Counted from the stretch's first letter, positions 8,057 through 17,637 are shown. The stretch: DNA of 64,000 nucleotides from Streptomyces sp. NRRL F-5135 (GCF_000719775.1 NZ_JOHR01000009.1:124001-188000); one strand, 5' to 3'. Notes: generated from the sequence alone by a model not told the origin. Numbers and translations are program-made.

Positions 8057-10047
8057 GCTGGCCTCCGGTTGACGACGGTCAGGGGCAACGTCGTGCGGCC
8101 GTGGGTTGCACGGGCTTTCCGCAGGACCGCGCTGGCTTCCTCGATCTCGGAACGTTCGTCGTCGGGCAGGCTGGCCAGTTCGTTCTGCATGGTGGCGATG
8201 ACCTGCTGGAATGCGGCGATCTGCTCGGTGAGGTTGCGGATGACGAAGCTGTCGACATCCATCGCCCGGGCGATCTCGCGGTCGGCGCGAAGGGAGTTGA
8301 TGTGTTCCTCGATCGCAGGGAGGTAGGACGGGTCCGGGCGATAGAAGCCGCAGCCAGAGCACTGGAAGCGGATCGGGCAGGCGCTTCCGCCAGCCTTGAC
8401 GTTCGACGGCTCGATGCAGTTGCCGAACGGGACCGCGACGGAGCGGGCCTCGTATCCAGTGTTGGAGCTCATAGGGGCGGGGTTGCCTGCGCGGTCGATG
8501 ACGTGCAGGCGCATCGTGGAAACCGCGGCGCGTTTCCGCTTCAACGAGACCTTGTAGTAGCCCATGGTCGTGCTGATTTGCCGGTGGTCCATGAGCTCTC
8601 TCAGCACGTCGATCGGGACGCCGGCGTCAGCGTGACGTTGGGCATAGGAGTGCCGGAACGCGTAGGGGTAGATGAGCGTCCGGTCGAAAGGCAGCGGACT
8701 GCCGTCCGGGCCGGTGGTGTTGGAGTCGAGCTTCGGAATGGCGTCCACCCAGCGCCGCAGATACCTGGACGGGTAACCGGGGGTGAGGTAGGGATCGATG
8801 TGATCCCCGGTGATCGTCGGGAAAAGATGGCCCTCGCTGACCGGCGGCGTCCGCAGCCGGCTGCGAACCGGCAACCATTCCTGTACGGCTTGGGCGGTCT
8901 CCCTGGTGATCGGTAGGCGGCGCCGGTGGCGCTTGCTCTTGTAGTTGTCCCAGATCAGCTCGTAGTCGTCACCGGAGTGCTCCAGGCAGTTGGAACGCAG
9001 GCTGCAGATCTCGCGTGGGCGCCTGCCGGTGTCGCGCAGCAGCACATAGGCAGTGCGGAGCATGTGCCGGACTTCGTCGTCGGTGAGGTGCCCGTAAGGG
9101 ATGCCGACGCCGAGCGTCTCCAGGTGGGTGTCGAGCTGGGCAATAACCGGCTCCGGGATTGCCTTGCCGTTCTCGTCCTCGTCGTCGTGTCCGATGCTGT
9201 GCCGCCGGTGGTGGCGGGCGAAGGCGGTAGGGGCATCGGCCATCAAGCCCGTCCGGCGGCCGAAGTCGAGCAGGCTGAACAACTTGTGCGCCATGCTGCG
9301 AGCACTGTTGCGCGTGAAGAGTTCGCCGTCCTTGCGACGGGCACTACGAATGGCGTCCACCGCGGCGTCCATGTCGGCGGCGGTGAGCCGGGCCGGGTCC
9401 ATGGCGCCGCCAGGCCGCTGGTTCAAGGCGCCGGAGACGAGCACGGAGACCCTGAAGGTGTCGCGCAGGACCTCCAGCGAGGGGTCGATGTGGCGGGCCC
9501 ATTCCAGGGTGAGACCCCGCAGCCATGGCTGGGTGATGGCGGTGAAGCCCAGCTCGCCGTGCGTGGACCGGGCCCGCCCGGTTTTGGACTTCCGGGAGGG
9601 TGCCTTGATGGAGGGCAGGTGCCAGACCAGCTTGTCCGTGGGCTTGATGCCGCACATCTCTTCGTGGCCGACGTGCACCGCTCGGTAGATCTCGTTGATG
9701 TGTGCCGAAGCGCCGGTGCAGGTCTTCGTGTGCGCAAGCGCCATGAGCTCGCTGCGGTCAGCGCCCAGCAGACGCGGCCGGTCACCCAACAGGCCGGCGA
9801 GCATCCGGACCAGAGTCGGGTCGATCTTTCCGCCGCGGGCATCGCGCTGCTGAAGGGCATAGAGCATCTCCCAGCGCATCACCGGCTGGAATGGGATCAG
9901 CGAGAACTGGTGGGCACGCAGGAACGGCGTCTGCCGCAGAGCCCACGCCTCGACGGGCTCGTCCGATGCGTCTCGCCGGTGCTTGGCGACGTGGTACGAG
10001 CACAGCGTCTTCAGTCCCGACCGCTCTTGCTCGCACCGGTCGATCAC
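8053..10047 (-). CDS. TnpB-like tyrosine recombinase (N-terminus probably lost)
   Basis: The protein is about 664 residues from the first GTG. Tyrosine-recombinase catalytic residues are visible: Arg345 in GRRPREICSL, Arg465 and His466 in YAFRHSYAQ, His488 in LMDHRQ and Tyr497 in TTMGYYKVS. After these comes a cysteine cluster (CIEPSN, CPIRFQCSGCGFY), likely a zinc-binding end domain. The frame stays open upstream through WARTWPVPLTDTLQ to about 10119, where it runs into truncated TnpA out of frame. A deletion therefore removed the natural start. The chemistry may be intact but expression is doubtful. The downstream partner TnpC overlaps by four bases. Confidence 0.8.
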   Translation of the reverse strand: MIDRCEQERSGLKTLCSYHVAKHRRDASDEPVEAWALRQTPFLRAHQFSLIPFQPVMRWEMLYALQQRDARGGKIDPTLVRMLAGLLGDRPRLLGADRSELMALAHTKTCTGASAHINEIYRAVHVGHEEMCGIKPTDKLVWHLPSIKAPSRKSKTGRARSTHGELGFTAITQPWLRGLTLEWARHIDPSLEVLRDTFRVSVLVSGALNQRPGGAMDPARLTAADMDAAVDAIRSARRKDGELFTRNSARSMAHKLFSLLDFGRRTGLMADAPTAFARHHRRHSIGHDDEDENGKAIPEPVIAQLDTHLETLGVGIPYGHLTDDEVRHMLRTAYVLLRDTGRRPREICSLRSNCLEHSGDDYELIWDNYKSKRHRRRLPITRETAQAVQEWLPVRSRLRTPPVSEGHLFPTITGDHIDPYLTPGYPSRYLRRWVDAIPKLDSNTTGPDGSPLPFDRTLIYPYAFRHSYAQRHADAGVPIDVLRELMDHRQISTTMGYYKVSLKRKRAAVSTMRLHVIDRAGNPAPMSSNTGYEARSVAVPFGNCIEPSNVKAGGSACPIRFQCSGCGFYRPDPSYLPAIEEHINSLRADREIARAMDVDSFVIRNLTEQIAAFQQVIATMQNELASLPDDERSEIEEASAVLRKARATHGRTTLPLTVVNRRPA

Positions 10048-10109
10048 GCAAGCCTGCAGGGTGTCGGTGAGCGGTACTGGCCAGGTGCGGGCCCAGACCT
10101 CGACCTCCG

Positions 10110-10867
10110 GGCTGCTCCGCGTAGAGGCCGACCACCTGTTCAGCGACCGGGATCCATCGGGAGTACGCAGACTTCGCCAAGGCCCCGTTGGGATTCAGCC
10201 GCCGCCGGACATGCACGTGCGGGCCGGTGACCTGGCAGCCGAAGATCTCCGACCGGGTCAGAAAGTGCATGTCCTCCCGGCGCAGCCCCAGGCCCTCACC
10301 GATACGGATCCCGGTGCACCGCAGCAGAGCCACCAGGAAGCGGTCACGGGCCCGCGGTGTGAGCTCCAGCAATCCCTCGATCTGCGCGTCGGCCAGCCAT
10401 TCGATGCCGTCGTCAGCCACCACGAACTTGATCGTCCGGCCGTTGACCGTGCGGTACTGGGCATCCTCACCCGCGTCGTAGCCCGGCGGCAGGAAGGAAA
10501 GGTACTTCTGAGCAGAGAGTCGATCGACCACTTCGGCTGGCACCCAACCGTGCGCGGTGCCGAACCGCAGGAACTCGAACACCGTGGTCAGCACGGCGTT
10601 CGCGGACTTCTTGGTCCGGAACCGCACGACGGTGGACCGTGGCCCGCGCGGCGGCAGCGGTTCGGTGATCAGCCACTGGGCGAAGCGCGCCAGCTCCAGG
10701 AACGTCGGTCGGCACCAGTCGAGGCCGACCGTCCTGCAGTACGTCTGGTAGAGCGCGACGCGGCTGGCGTAGACGCGCTCGGTGTTCGGCGACCGGTCCG
10801 CCGCTCGCAGCCCGGCAAGGTAGACCGAGCCCTCGGTGTGGATGGTGTACCTCTCGTCGACGATCAC
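10110..10867 (-). pseudogene. TnpA-like tyrosine recombinase, 3'-deleted
   Basis: The best start is the GTG at 10867 (VIVDERYTIHTEG). The core-binding domain (NTERVYASRVALYQTYC) and the first catalytic block (CTGIRIGEGLGLRRED) are present. It stops matching after RWIPVAEQVVGLYAE near 10115. The normal second half, with the H-x-x-R box and the nucleophilic tyrosine, is gone, and the frame becomes meaningless antisense of TnpB. One deletion thus joined TnpA codon ~250 to the early part of TnpB out of frame. Confidence 0.75.
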
Positions 10868-11022
10868 CCCCTGGACGCTGCCGTCCGCAGGAGAAATCTC
10901 CCTCTCCGCTCTGTAAAACACATGTACCCAACGCAGCAAGGAGCTAGTGGATACCAACGAGGCACACCTGAGGGCTACGGCCCAAACCCACGTACCAGTC
11001 CCCGACTTCGGCCTAGAGATAA

Positions 11023-11154
11023 CCCTGGGCCGGCAACAAGGGCCAGCAGTTCTCCCAGATCGGCAACGCCGTACCCCCGTTGCTCGCCGGCCACCTCCTC
11101 GCCCCGCACCTCGGCGTCACTCTCGACCCCGACGACTTCAGCCTCGCCGCCTGA
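11023..11154 (+). pseudogene. 3' remnant of a C5-cytosine DNA methyltransferase
   Basis: The last 43 codons read AGNKGQQFSQIGNAVPPLLA and continue to DDFSLAA and TGA at 11152-11154. QF-x-QIGNAVPP is motif X, the C-terminal signature of cytosine-5 methyltransferases. An in-frame TAA lies just upstream at 11020, and the rest of the gene is replaced by the TnpABC-like segment. The TGA overlaps the next gene's ATG (TGATG), so the methyltransferase was once translationally coupled to it. Confidence 0.8.
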
Positions 11155-12269
11155 TGCCCCACGCCCCCGAACCCGGCGAAGACGACTTCGACGTCATCGC
11201 TCCGCCCCAACCCATGTTCCACGTCGAGCAGGCCCTCCTCGGTGCCCTCCTCCTCGACCCGCACCGAGCGGACGACGTGATCGGCATCGCCGCCGACTCC
11301 TTCTCCACCGCCGCGCACGCCGCCCTGTACGCCGCGATCACCACCCTGCCGCGCCCCGACCCCGCCGAGCACGCGAAGAACACCAAGTGGCTCGACCGCG
11401 TACTCGCCACAGCCCGGGAGCAGGCGCGCGAGCTGACCGCCTCCTACCTGCACACCCTCATCCAGGTCTGCCCCTGGCCCAGCCATGCCCCCGCCTACGC
11501 CCGGATGGTCGAGGCCGAACACGCCCGCCACCGCCTGCAGACGGCCGCCGAACGCCTCATCCACACCGTCCACGACGTCACCCTCCCGCACCCCGTCCAG
11601 ACGATGCTCACCGAGGCCGACGCGCTCACCGTGGTCGTGAACGACATCGCCCACCGCTTCCCGCCCCGCGCAGGCGTGCTACCCCGCACCAAAGCACCAC
11701 CGTCGCCCGCCGCACCCGACCCCGCCGAGGCCATCGAAGAGGAGCAGATCCTCCTCGCCACCGCCACGGCCCACCCCGCCGACATCGACGCCGTCCGGTG
11801 GCTACTCCCCGACGACCTCACCCTGCCCCTGCACGCCGGCCTATGGCAGTGCCTGACCACCCTGACCCGCCGCAACGAGCCCGTCGCCCCCGTCACCGTC
11901 CTGTGGGAAGCACAGCAGCGCGGCCTACTGGACGCCGGAAGTGAACCGGGCGAGGTCCTGCGCATGCTGGCGAAGCCCGCCGGTTCCGTCGAGCACTGGA
12001 GTGCGCGGGCGTTGCAGCGCTCCCTCCTGGCGACGGCCGAGCACACCGGCCGGCGCATCGAGGCATACGCCGGCGACCCGGCGAACACCCCCTTCCAGCT
12101 CGTCGTCGGCGCCCGCGCCCTCGCCGACATCGCCGCCGTCCGCACCCGCTGGCAGCACGCCACCGGAACCACCCCGCTACAGCAGCGACGAGCGGCGCCC
12201 ACCACCCGCGCCAGCCCGCCGACCACCACGGCCGCACACGCCACCCGGCCCACACGAGCAACCCGATAA
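11154..12269 (+). CDS. DnaB-N-domain-like protein of integrative element
   Basis: The protein is 371 residues. Two copies of a helicase-loader-type helical domain are visible. The first is around residues 22-60 (FHVEQALLGALLLDPHRADD, then AALYAAI). The second is around 195-260 (EEQILLATATAHPADIDAVR, then HAGLWQCL). Both match the DnaB N-terminal fold, but no RecA-like ATPase or Walker motif follows, so it is not a helicase by itself. The tail is proline/threonine-rich. The ATG overlaps the methyltransferase stop. In actinomycete integrative elements this gene commonly sits between a methyltransferase and a DUF317 gene; a part in element replication is plausible but inferred. Confidence 0.75.
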   Translation: MPHAPEPGEDDFDVIAPPQPMFHVEQALLGALLLDPHRADDVIGIAADSFSTAAHAALYAAITTLPRPDPAEHAKNTKWLDRVLATAREQARELTASYLHTLIQVCPWPSHAPAYARMVEAEHARHRLQTAAERLIHTVHDVTLPHPVQTMLTEADALTVVVNDIAHRFPPRAGVLPRTKAPPSPAAPDPAEAIEEEQILLATATAHPADIDAVRWLLPDDLTLPLHAGLWQCLTTLTRRNEPVAPVTVLWEAQQRGLLDAGSEPGEVLRMLAKPAGSVEHWSARALQRSLLATAEHTGRRIEAYAGDPANTPFQLVVGARALADIAAVRTRWQHATGTTPLQQRRAAPTTRASPPTTTAAHATRPTRATR

Positions 12270-12334
12270 CTCCCGAGTACGCCGGTGGCCAGACCCGAAG
12301 GCCCGACCACCGGCAGAACAGATGAGACCCCCAC

Positions 12335-13696
12335 GTGACTCCCGCCATCGACGCCCACGTCCGCCTCGACACCCACCCCACTCACCCGAGCGCCGTGCAG
12401 GCCGTCCTGACCGGCACCCAGGCCCGCGTCGCCTCCATGGCTCTGGAGGCCGCCGACTGGAATATCGCCGCCACCAACGTCCTGGTCCTGGCCCGCATCG
12501 ATCACGAGGAGCCCTACTGGGCCGCCGACGCAGCCAAGCACCTGACCGCCGAAGGCATCACCGTCGAGATCACCCCACGCCTCCAGGAGGCCATCGACGA
12601 GCAATGGACCTGGCCGAACTACCCGATGCCCTGGTGCACCCGCAGCGAAATCCGCGAGATCTCCAACCAGGCGCAGAAGATCCACGACGACATCCTCCAC
12701 GGCCAGCTCCTCATCCACGCCCACGCCCACGACGGCCACACCACCGTCGCGGTCGGCACCTACCTCCACCGGGGCGGCAAGTCCGTCTACCTGCACGGCG
12801 AGGACCACCTGCGTCAGATCGCCGATACGTTTGACTCACCCGCGCAGGCACTGGCGGCCTTCGAGAAGGTCCACGCGGCCGAGATGCGCCCCGGCCCGGC
12901 GCCCTTGACCGACACCGAACGCGCCGCCATCGCAGCGCGTTCCGTCTTCGACGTCACCACAGCCCAGTCCGGACCGTCCCGCCCGGAGCCGGAGGCTGTA
13001 CCCGTCTACCTGGCCGATGCCGGCGACCACGACGCGCTCCTCGACAGCTTCCTCAACGCGCACGGCGAGTTCGAGAAGTGGCGCACCTGGTCGGATGAAA
13101 CGACCCACGCCATCCACGAGTCGCAGACCCTGCGCATCGAGCGCGTCCACGAAACCCAGGCCCGCGAGACCGCCTGGACCGTGGCCGCCTACGAGACACC
13201 CGTCTCCGACCGCATGTGGCACCTCACCGCGACCAGAGACACCCCCGCCCCTGTGCTGCAGGACCTCCTGATACACCTTGCCGACGGCGATGGCCCGGAC
13301 ACGATCACCGGCGCCTCGGTGGACGAGAAGACGGTCACCACAGCCACTCAGCCGCTCACGGACGCCGGGTGGAAGCACCCCTTGACCGGGCACGGGATCC
13401 GCTGGACGTCCCCCGACGGGGAAGCAGGCGTCCAGTTCGCCCCACTGAGCGCGCAGCACCCCCAGAACCCTGCCACCTGGACCATCTGGGCCCGCGCCAA
13501 TCCGGACCGGCCCACCTGGGCCATCACCGCGTCCCCGCACAACCCGAGTTCGCTACTGGCGGGTCTCGCAGAAACCCTCGCCCAGGAGACCGGCACACGC
13601 CAGGTCCAGCCGGGCCGCGAGCACGGAGTCCGCCTCACCTCCAGTGCGCCAGCGGCTCCGACAGCCGCCGACCGTCCCGCCAGCCGCTCACGCTGA
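12335..13696 (+). CDS. DUF317 domain-containing protein
   Basis: The protein is 453 residues from a GTG. The C-terminal 90 residues contain the DUF317 pattern: LTDAGWKHPLTGHGIRWTSP, then WTIWARANPDRPTWAITASP and SLLAGLAETLAQ. A related but less clear copy lies before it (residues about 235-300, SDRMWHLTATRDTPAPVLQD). The N-terminal third (ALEAADWNIAATNVLVLARI) is unassigned. DUF317 proteins are near-exclusive to Streptomyces mobile elements and have no known biochemical role. It follows the DnaB-N-like gene after 65 bases, probably as one operon. Confidence 0.85.
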   Translation: MTPAIDAHVRLDTHPTHPSAVQAVLTGTQARVASMALEAADWNIAATNVLVLARIDHEEPYWAADAAKHLTAEGITVEITPRLQEAIDEQWTWPNYPMPWCTRSEIREISNQAQKIHDDILHGQLLIHAHAHDGHTTVAVGTYLHRGGKSVYLHGEDHLRQIADTFDSPAQALAAFEKVHAAEMRPGPAPLTDTERAAIAARSVFDVTTAQSGPSRPEPEAVPVYLADAGDHDALLDSFLNAHGEFEKWRTWSDETTHAIHESQTLRIERVHETQARETAWTVAAYETPVSDRMWHLTATRDTPAPVLQDLLIHLADGDGPDTITGASVDEKTVTTATQPLTDAGWKHPLTGHGIRWTSPDGEAGVQFAPLSAQHPQNPATWTIWARANPDRPTWAITASPHNPSSLLAGLAETLAQETGTRQVQPGREHGVRLTSSAPAAPTAADRPASRSR

Positions 13697-13996
13697 TCAC
13701 CGGCCCGCACGAGCGGTGCAACATAGCGCGGGATCGCCGGTTGGCCAAACCGGCGATCACTGGGTTATCGCGGCGAAGGCTGTGTCCACCTTCCCTGGTG
13801 TCTCGGTCCCCAGCCGGAAGGTGGTGTCCGAGACCAACCGCGGGCCGAGCAGCTGTGTCGCGGTCGTCGAGCGTCGACGTTCCGCGCCGAAGTTCGCGCC
13901 TTCCGGTGGAAGTTGGACGAACCTGTCGCTCACGCACTGCTACAGCTTCGCAACATTGAGCGCGCCTGGCTGCCTGTAGCCCGTATCAACGTCTTC
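13697..13996. other. Intergenic region with an 11-bp inverted repeat at 13732-13758
   Basis: GATCGCCGGTT (13732-13742) pairs perfectly with 13748-13758 around a 5-base loop and probably ends the DUF317 operon. The remaining sequence to 13996 shows no gene I would support. Confidence 0.6.
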
Positions 13997-14956
13997 ATGG
14001 CTACCATCCCGCCCCGCCGAACTGGTCGAGCCGCCCGTCTGAAGCGTGCCGCCCGTCGCCGCACCCGGCCCGCGCCCCGCCGCCTCGCCGCTCCGATCGG
14101 CCCCCGCCCGCCGGGCCGACGTCGCCGCCCCCTCGCTCCTATGTCCCCTGCAGCCCGGCAGCCGTCTGCTGCCTCACCGACGGACTGGTGGACGCGCATT
14201 CAGCAGCTCGTGAACACTGCGGCCGCCCTGGGCACCCTCGTCGTGATCGTCTTCACCTGGCTGTCGATCCAGCAGGTCAACAGCGAGCACGCCCTCACCC
14301 GCGAGGGGCAGGTCACCGACCGCTACAACGCCGCCGTCGAGGACATCGGCGAGGACTCCCAGGAGATTCGCCTGAATGGCATCTACGCCCTGCAGCGCAT
14401 CATGGAGGACTCCCCTCGCGACCAGCCCTCCATCATCAACGTCCTGTCCGCCTATATCCGCAACCACGCCAAGGAACCGAAACGAGACACGGTCATCTCC
14501 GATGGCTGGGACCTGCCCAGTGACATCCAGGCGGCCCTCACCGCACTCGGCTACCGAAACCCGCACTTCGACGGCAACGCCGTTATAGACCTGCACGGCG
14601 CGTACCTGCGCGGCGCATACCTGCCCAGCGCGAACCTGCACGGCGCGAACTTGCGCGATACGGACCTCAGCCTGGCGTTCCTGAATCGCGCGAACTTTGG
14701 TGGCGCGAGCTTGGCCAGCGCGGATCTGGGAGGCGCGCTCCTGTTCCGCGCGGACCTGCGCGGCGCGAGCCTGTACTTTGCGGACGTGTCCCCTGCAGAC
14801 CTGCGCAGCGCGAACCTGGCCCGCGCGGACCTGTCCCTCGCGAATCTGGCCAGCACGGATCTGGGCGGCGCGAACCTTACCGGCGCGGACCTGCGCGGCG
14901 CGGACCTGCGCAGTGCGAAGCTACACGGCGCGAAGCTGGGCGACGCAAAGCGGTAG
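13997..14956 (+). CDS. Membrane-anchored pentapeptide-repeat protein
   Basis: From the ATG at 13997 the product is 319 residues: a basic, arginine/proline-rich N-terminus, one transmembrane helix (TAAALGTLVVIVFTWLSIQQ), a helical linker (residues ~100-190), and a run of about 20 A(D/N)LxX pentapeptides to the C-terminus (GANLRDTDLSLAFLNRANFG and onward). The repeats form a right-handed quadrilateral helix; in some relatives these mimic DNA. No ribosome-binding site is clear, and the ATG at 14140 is an alternative start. It belongs to the island and may serve as accessory cargo. Confidence 0.8.
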   Translation: MATIPPRRTGRAARLKRAARRRTRPAPRRLAAPIGPRPPGRRRRPLAPMSPAARQPSAASPTDWWTRIQQLVNTAAALGTLVVIVFTWLSIQQVNSEHALTREGQVTDRYNAAVEDIGEDSQEIRLNGIYALQRIMEDSPRDQPSIINVLSAYIRNHAKEPKRDTVISDGWDLPSDIQAALTALGYRNPHFDGNAVIDLHGAYLRGAYLPSANLHGANLRDTDLSLAFLNRANFGGASLASADLGGALLFRADLRGASLYFADVSPADLRSANLARADLSLANLASTDLGGANLTGADLRGADLRSAKLHGAKLGDAKR

Positions 14957-15192
14957 CGTCTCACTCTGCTTGGGTCGGTTGCTCGTCACCGACGCGCTGG
15001 GATGCGAGTTGCCACTGTGACGATGACTGCAGGAGCCTCGTCTGAGCACAGCCGGTGTCCGAGATCGGGAACTTAACCCGGCCGAACCAAGGCCCCCAGC
15101 AGAGTCGCCTACCGACGGCATGCATCGCCGATCAGGGCTCTTCATCAGACTGCCTTGCTGGTCTCGGCTCTACTGATCACCGCGGTGTGACA

Positions 15193-15457
15193 TCAGCGGC
15201 GGTGCAGGGGGAAGACGCGCGTGTCGTTGTCCCCCTGCTCGTGGTTGCGAGCCGGGGCGGGGTGCGTACCGGCTAACGTACTCAGCTCGCGGCGGAGACG
15301 TTCGAGTTCGTCGTCCTTGGCCGCTAGGACGGACAACAGCACCCGGTGTCGTTCCTTGAGGTGGGTGAACTCGGTGCTCGTGTGGGCGAGTTTGCTGGTG
15401 AGCCGGTGGTTGAGACTCCGCAGCCGTGTGATGCGGGCCTCGCGGGGGTCGGGCGGA
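15193..15457 (-). pseudogene. C-terminal remnant of a coiled-coil (TnpC-like) protein
   Basis: Reading minus strand from about 15457, one frame gives DPREARITRLRSLNHRLTSK, then LKERHRVLLSVLAAKDDELE and RLRRELSTLAG, ending at TGA 15193-15195. The heptad pattern and charge match the coiled-coil tail of DUF6262/TnpC-like proteins. It has no start codon of its own; it is joined directly and out of frame to the middle of the integrase gene upstream, so a deletion removed everything between. Confidence 0.6.
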
Positions 15458-16342
15458 TGAGTGCACCGCCGCCAGCGAGGAGTAGTCGATCCACGTCGTG
15501 TGGAACTTCCGCCCCTTGGCCGCCAGCTCCGGGACTACCCACGGGATCGGCACCTCGGTCGGCTCAGCGGGCAGCGGCGGAACCTCATGAACCAGCAGGT
15601 GGGTGAACTCCCGGCTCCGCATCCCGGTGCCCAGCACCAGGCCACCCATCGCTGCGTTCCGGCCCGGTCACCGGCCGCGGAACGTCGCATCCTCCAGCCC
15701 GTCCGGGCCCAGCCCAGCCAGGCCGTAGCGGAACAGATCGGCGAAATCCGACCCCAGGTGCTGCACCTTCACGTGCGGCTTCGGCCGCCGCAGCCGGGCC
15801 CGGTTGTACCGGGCCTCCACCAGACGGCCCTGCACCATCCGCTTGCCCGTAGCGACCGTGAACGGCACCGCCGTGGCCAGGCCCACACCCTCGGCCCAGT
15901 CGTAGAACCGGCTCAGCGCCGTAACCTGCAACTCCCATGACGAGAACTCCACCCGCTCGTCCAACGGCCCCGACAACCGACCGTCCGCGTACGTAGCAAG
16001 CGCGGCGACCAGCTCCGGCCGCGTACCGAACAGCGCGACACGGTGCCGCCGCAGATGCAGCAGCCAGTCCCGGGCCGCCAACGCGTACGCCGCCACGAAT
16101 TCGGGGGACGGCGCCCCGCTCGACGGAAGCGTACGAAGCCAGGAGGCCACCGCCCGCGTCGCCCGTGGACCGACCTCGTCCTCGAACAGAAAGTCGTCGT
16201 CGACCAGCACCGGCATGCGCTCAGGGATCAACGGCTCGCCGTCGAGCCCCCAGGACTGCCAGCCCGCGGCAGAGAAGAAGTGCACCAACACGCGGCGGGA
16301 CGCTACGTCCGCGACGCGACCCTCATCAACTGCTAACCCCAC
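15458..16342 (-). pseudogene. Tyrosine-type integrase with in-frame stop and missing C-terminus
   Basis: From GTG 16342 the frame reads an N-terminal SAM-like domain (PSPEFVAAYALAARDWLLHL, then ALSRFYDWAEGVGLATAVPF). After FRGR there is an in-frame TGA at 15668-15670; beyond it the same frame continues correctly as PGRNAAMGGLVLGTGMRSRE, which carries the first catalytic arginine. It then stops matching after WIDYSSLAAVH near 15458. The H-x-x-R and tyrosine parts are gone. The gene has both a nonsense codon and a deletion, so it is dead. Confidence 0.75.
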
Positions 16343-16510
16343 GCCTGATCAACGGGAGTTGAGGAATGTGAGACACGCCAAGAAAGCAGCGACAACCGCG
16401 GACCATAGATAGTCCACCGCCACCCCCTGCCCGGACGTCGAAAGGACCCGCCCACGACCGCAGAGACATCTCGAAGCGCAGCCCGCCAGGTGCCGTGCAG
16501 CGGCAGCCGT

Positions 16511-17404
16511 TCACGCCGCCGCGTAGCTCGCCCGGAACAGACCCTGCGCCCGCTCCACGTCCCTCGGCGTACGGAGCTGGACCTCCAGGTCGCCCGTCCC
16601 GTGGTGACCGAGACCGGACACGTCCCGGGTGAAGCCCGGAACAAGGTCTACGTCCTTCGGGTCGACCTTCAGGTAGACCAGCAGCTTGGTCCGCTGCGGC
16701 GGGCACAGGCAGGCGAAGTTCCGCAGCCGCTGATACGCCCGGTAGGTCTTGCGCTCCACGCGGTTCACGCCGTCCCCGAGCCCGAGCAGGACCTCGTCGA
16801 CCGCGCCCGCCAGTCCAACCATCGCCGCGCCCTGGACGTCGGCCGTTGCCTGGGCAACAGACTGGCGCCGTGTCCGGCGGGCCACGTGCATGCCGCCGCT
16901 CACTGAGGCCACGGTCTCAAGGCCAAGCAGGTCGCCGAAGAGTCGGTAGCGGACCAGGTCGATCGACCGCCGGTGCTCGCGCACAGCATGCACGTCATAG
17001 CGGGTGAAGTCGCCGGCGATACAGATCAAGCGTGGGCCGCTCCACAAGACCTGGTCCGCGGCCGTCACCCCGAGCCGGTCGCGGACCAGGTGCTCGAACT
17101 CGGCGCGGTGGTCCATCAACCAGGCCAGGTAGAACAGGCCCTGATTGATTACGCCGGCATCCGTGCCGCGCTTGTACTCGACGATGACCGGCGATCCGTT
17201 CTCGTCCAGCCCGAGCGAGTCGATCCGGCCCCCGTGCACCGGTCCGGTGCTGTACTCGCTCGCCAGGAACCGGACGCCCAGCAGCGTCTCCATGTGCATC
17301 TCGACGAGACCCTGTACATCGGCTTCGATCTCAGCAAGACGTGGCATGACCTCCGTCATGCCACTATTCGTCGTGTCCGTACGGAACAGCTTCAGGCCCG
17401 ACAC
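16511..17404 (-). CDS. DUF5655 / endonuclease NucS-like protein
   Basis: I place the start at the GTG at 17404 because GAGGAGGGG lies just upstream; this gives 297 residues. The first half has a PD-(D/E)XK nuclease-like core: GGRIDSLGLDENGSPVIVEY followed by KRG, that is the D-x(n)-E-x-K pattern, and then NQGLFYLAWLMDHRAEF. The second half has the DUF5655 domain (YRAYQRLRNFACLCPPQRTK, then GHHGTGDLEVQL). Related proteins occur widely as lone genes; nuclease activity is inferred from the motif. It is the last gene before the element's right attachment site, a usual place for cargo such as defence genes. Confidence 0.75.
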   Translation of the reverse strand: MSGLKLFRTDTTNSGMTEVMPRLAEIEADVQGLVEMHMETLLGVRFLASEYSTGPVHGGRIDSLGLDENGSPVIVEYKRGTDAGVINQGLFYLAWLMDHRAEFEHLVRDRLGVTAADQVLWSGPRLICIAGDFTRYDVHAVREHRRSIDLVRYRLFGDLLGLETVASVSGGMHVARRTRRQSVAQATADVQGAAMVGLAGAVDEVLLGLGDGVNRVERKTYRAYQRLRNFACLCPPQRTKLLVYLKVDPKDVDLVPGFTRDVSGLGHHGTGDLEVQLRTPRDVERAQGLFRASYAAA

Positions 17405-17637
17405 CTTTCCCCTCCTCGGCTCAAAGATCACCAACGCCGAGGGGGTGCCGGATTGTTTCCATGAGCGGCCGGGAGCGTGTGAAGGTGGAGTAAGGACGCG
17501 GGCCAAGGCCATAGTGGACGTTCCCATCCCACAGGGACACTCGAACGGCCAGATCCCACATGCGTCCCACAAAGCGCCTGACTACCCATCACGTATTCGA
17601 CAAAGCGCAGGTCAGAGCAGATCTTGGCTGGATACAG

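Noticed and set aside
15170..15649. A 159-codon gene after the integrase
   Set aside because: Its first third is the continuation of the integrase past the nonsense codon, and the rest is out-of-frame reading of the coiled-coil remnant.
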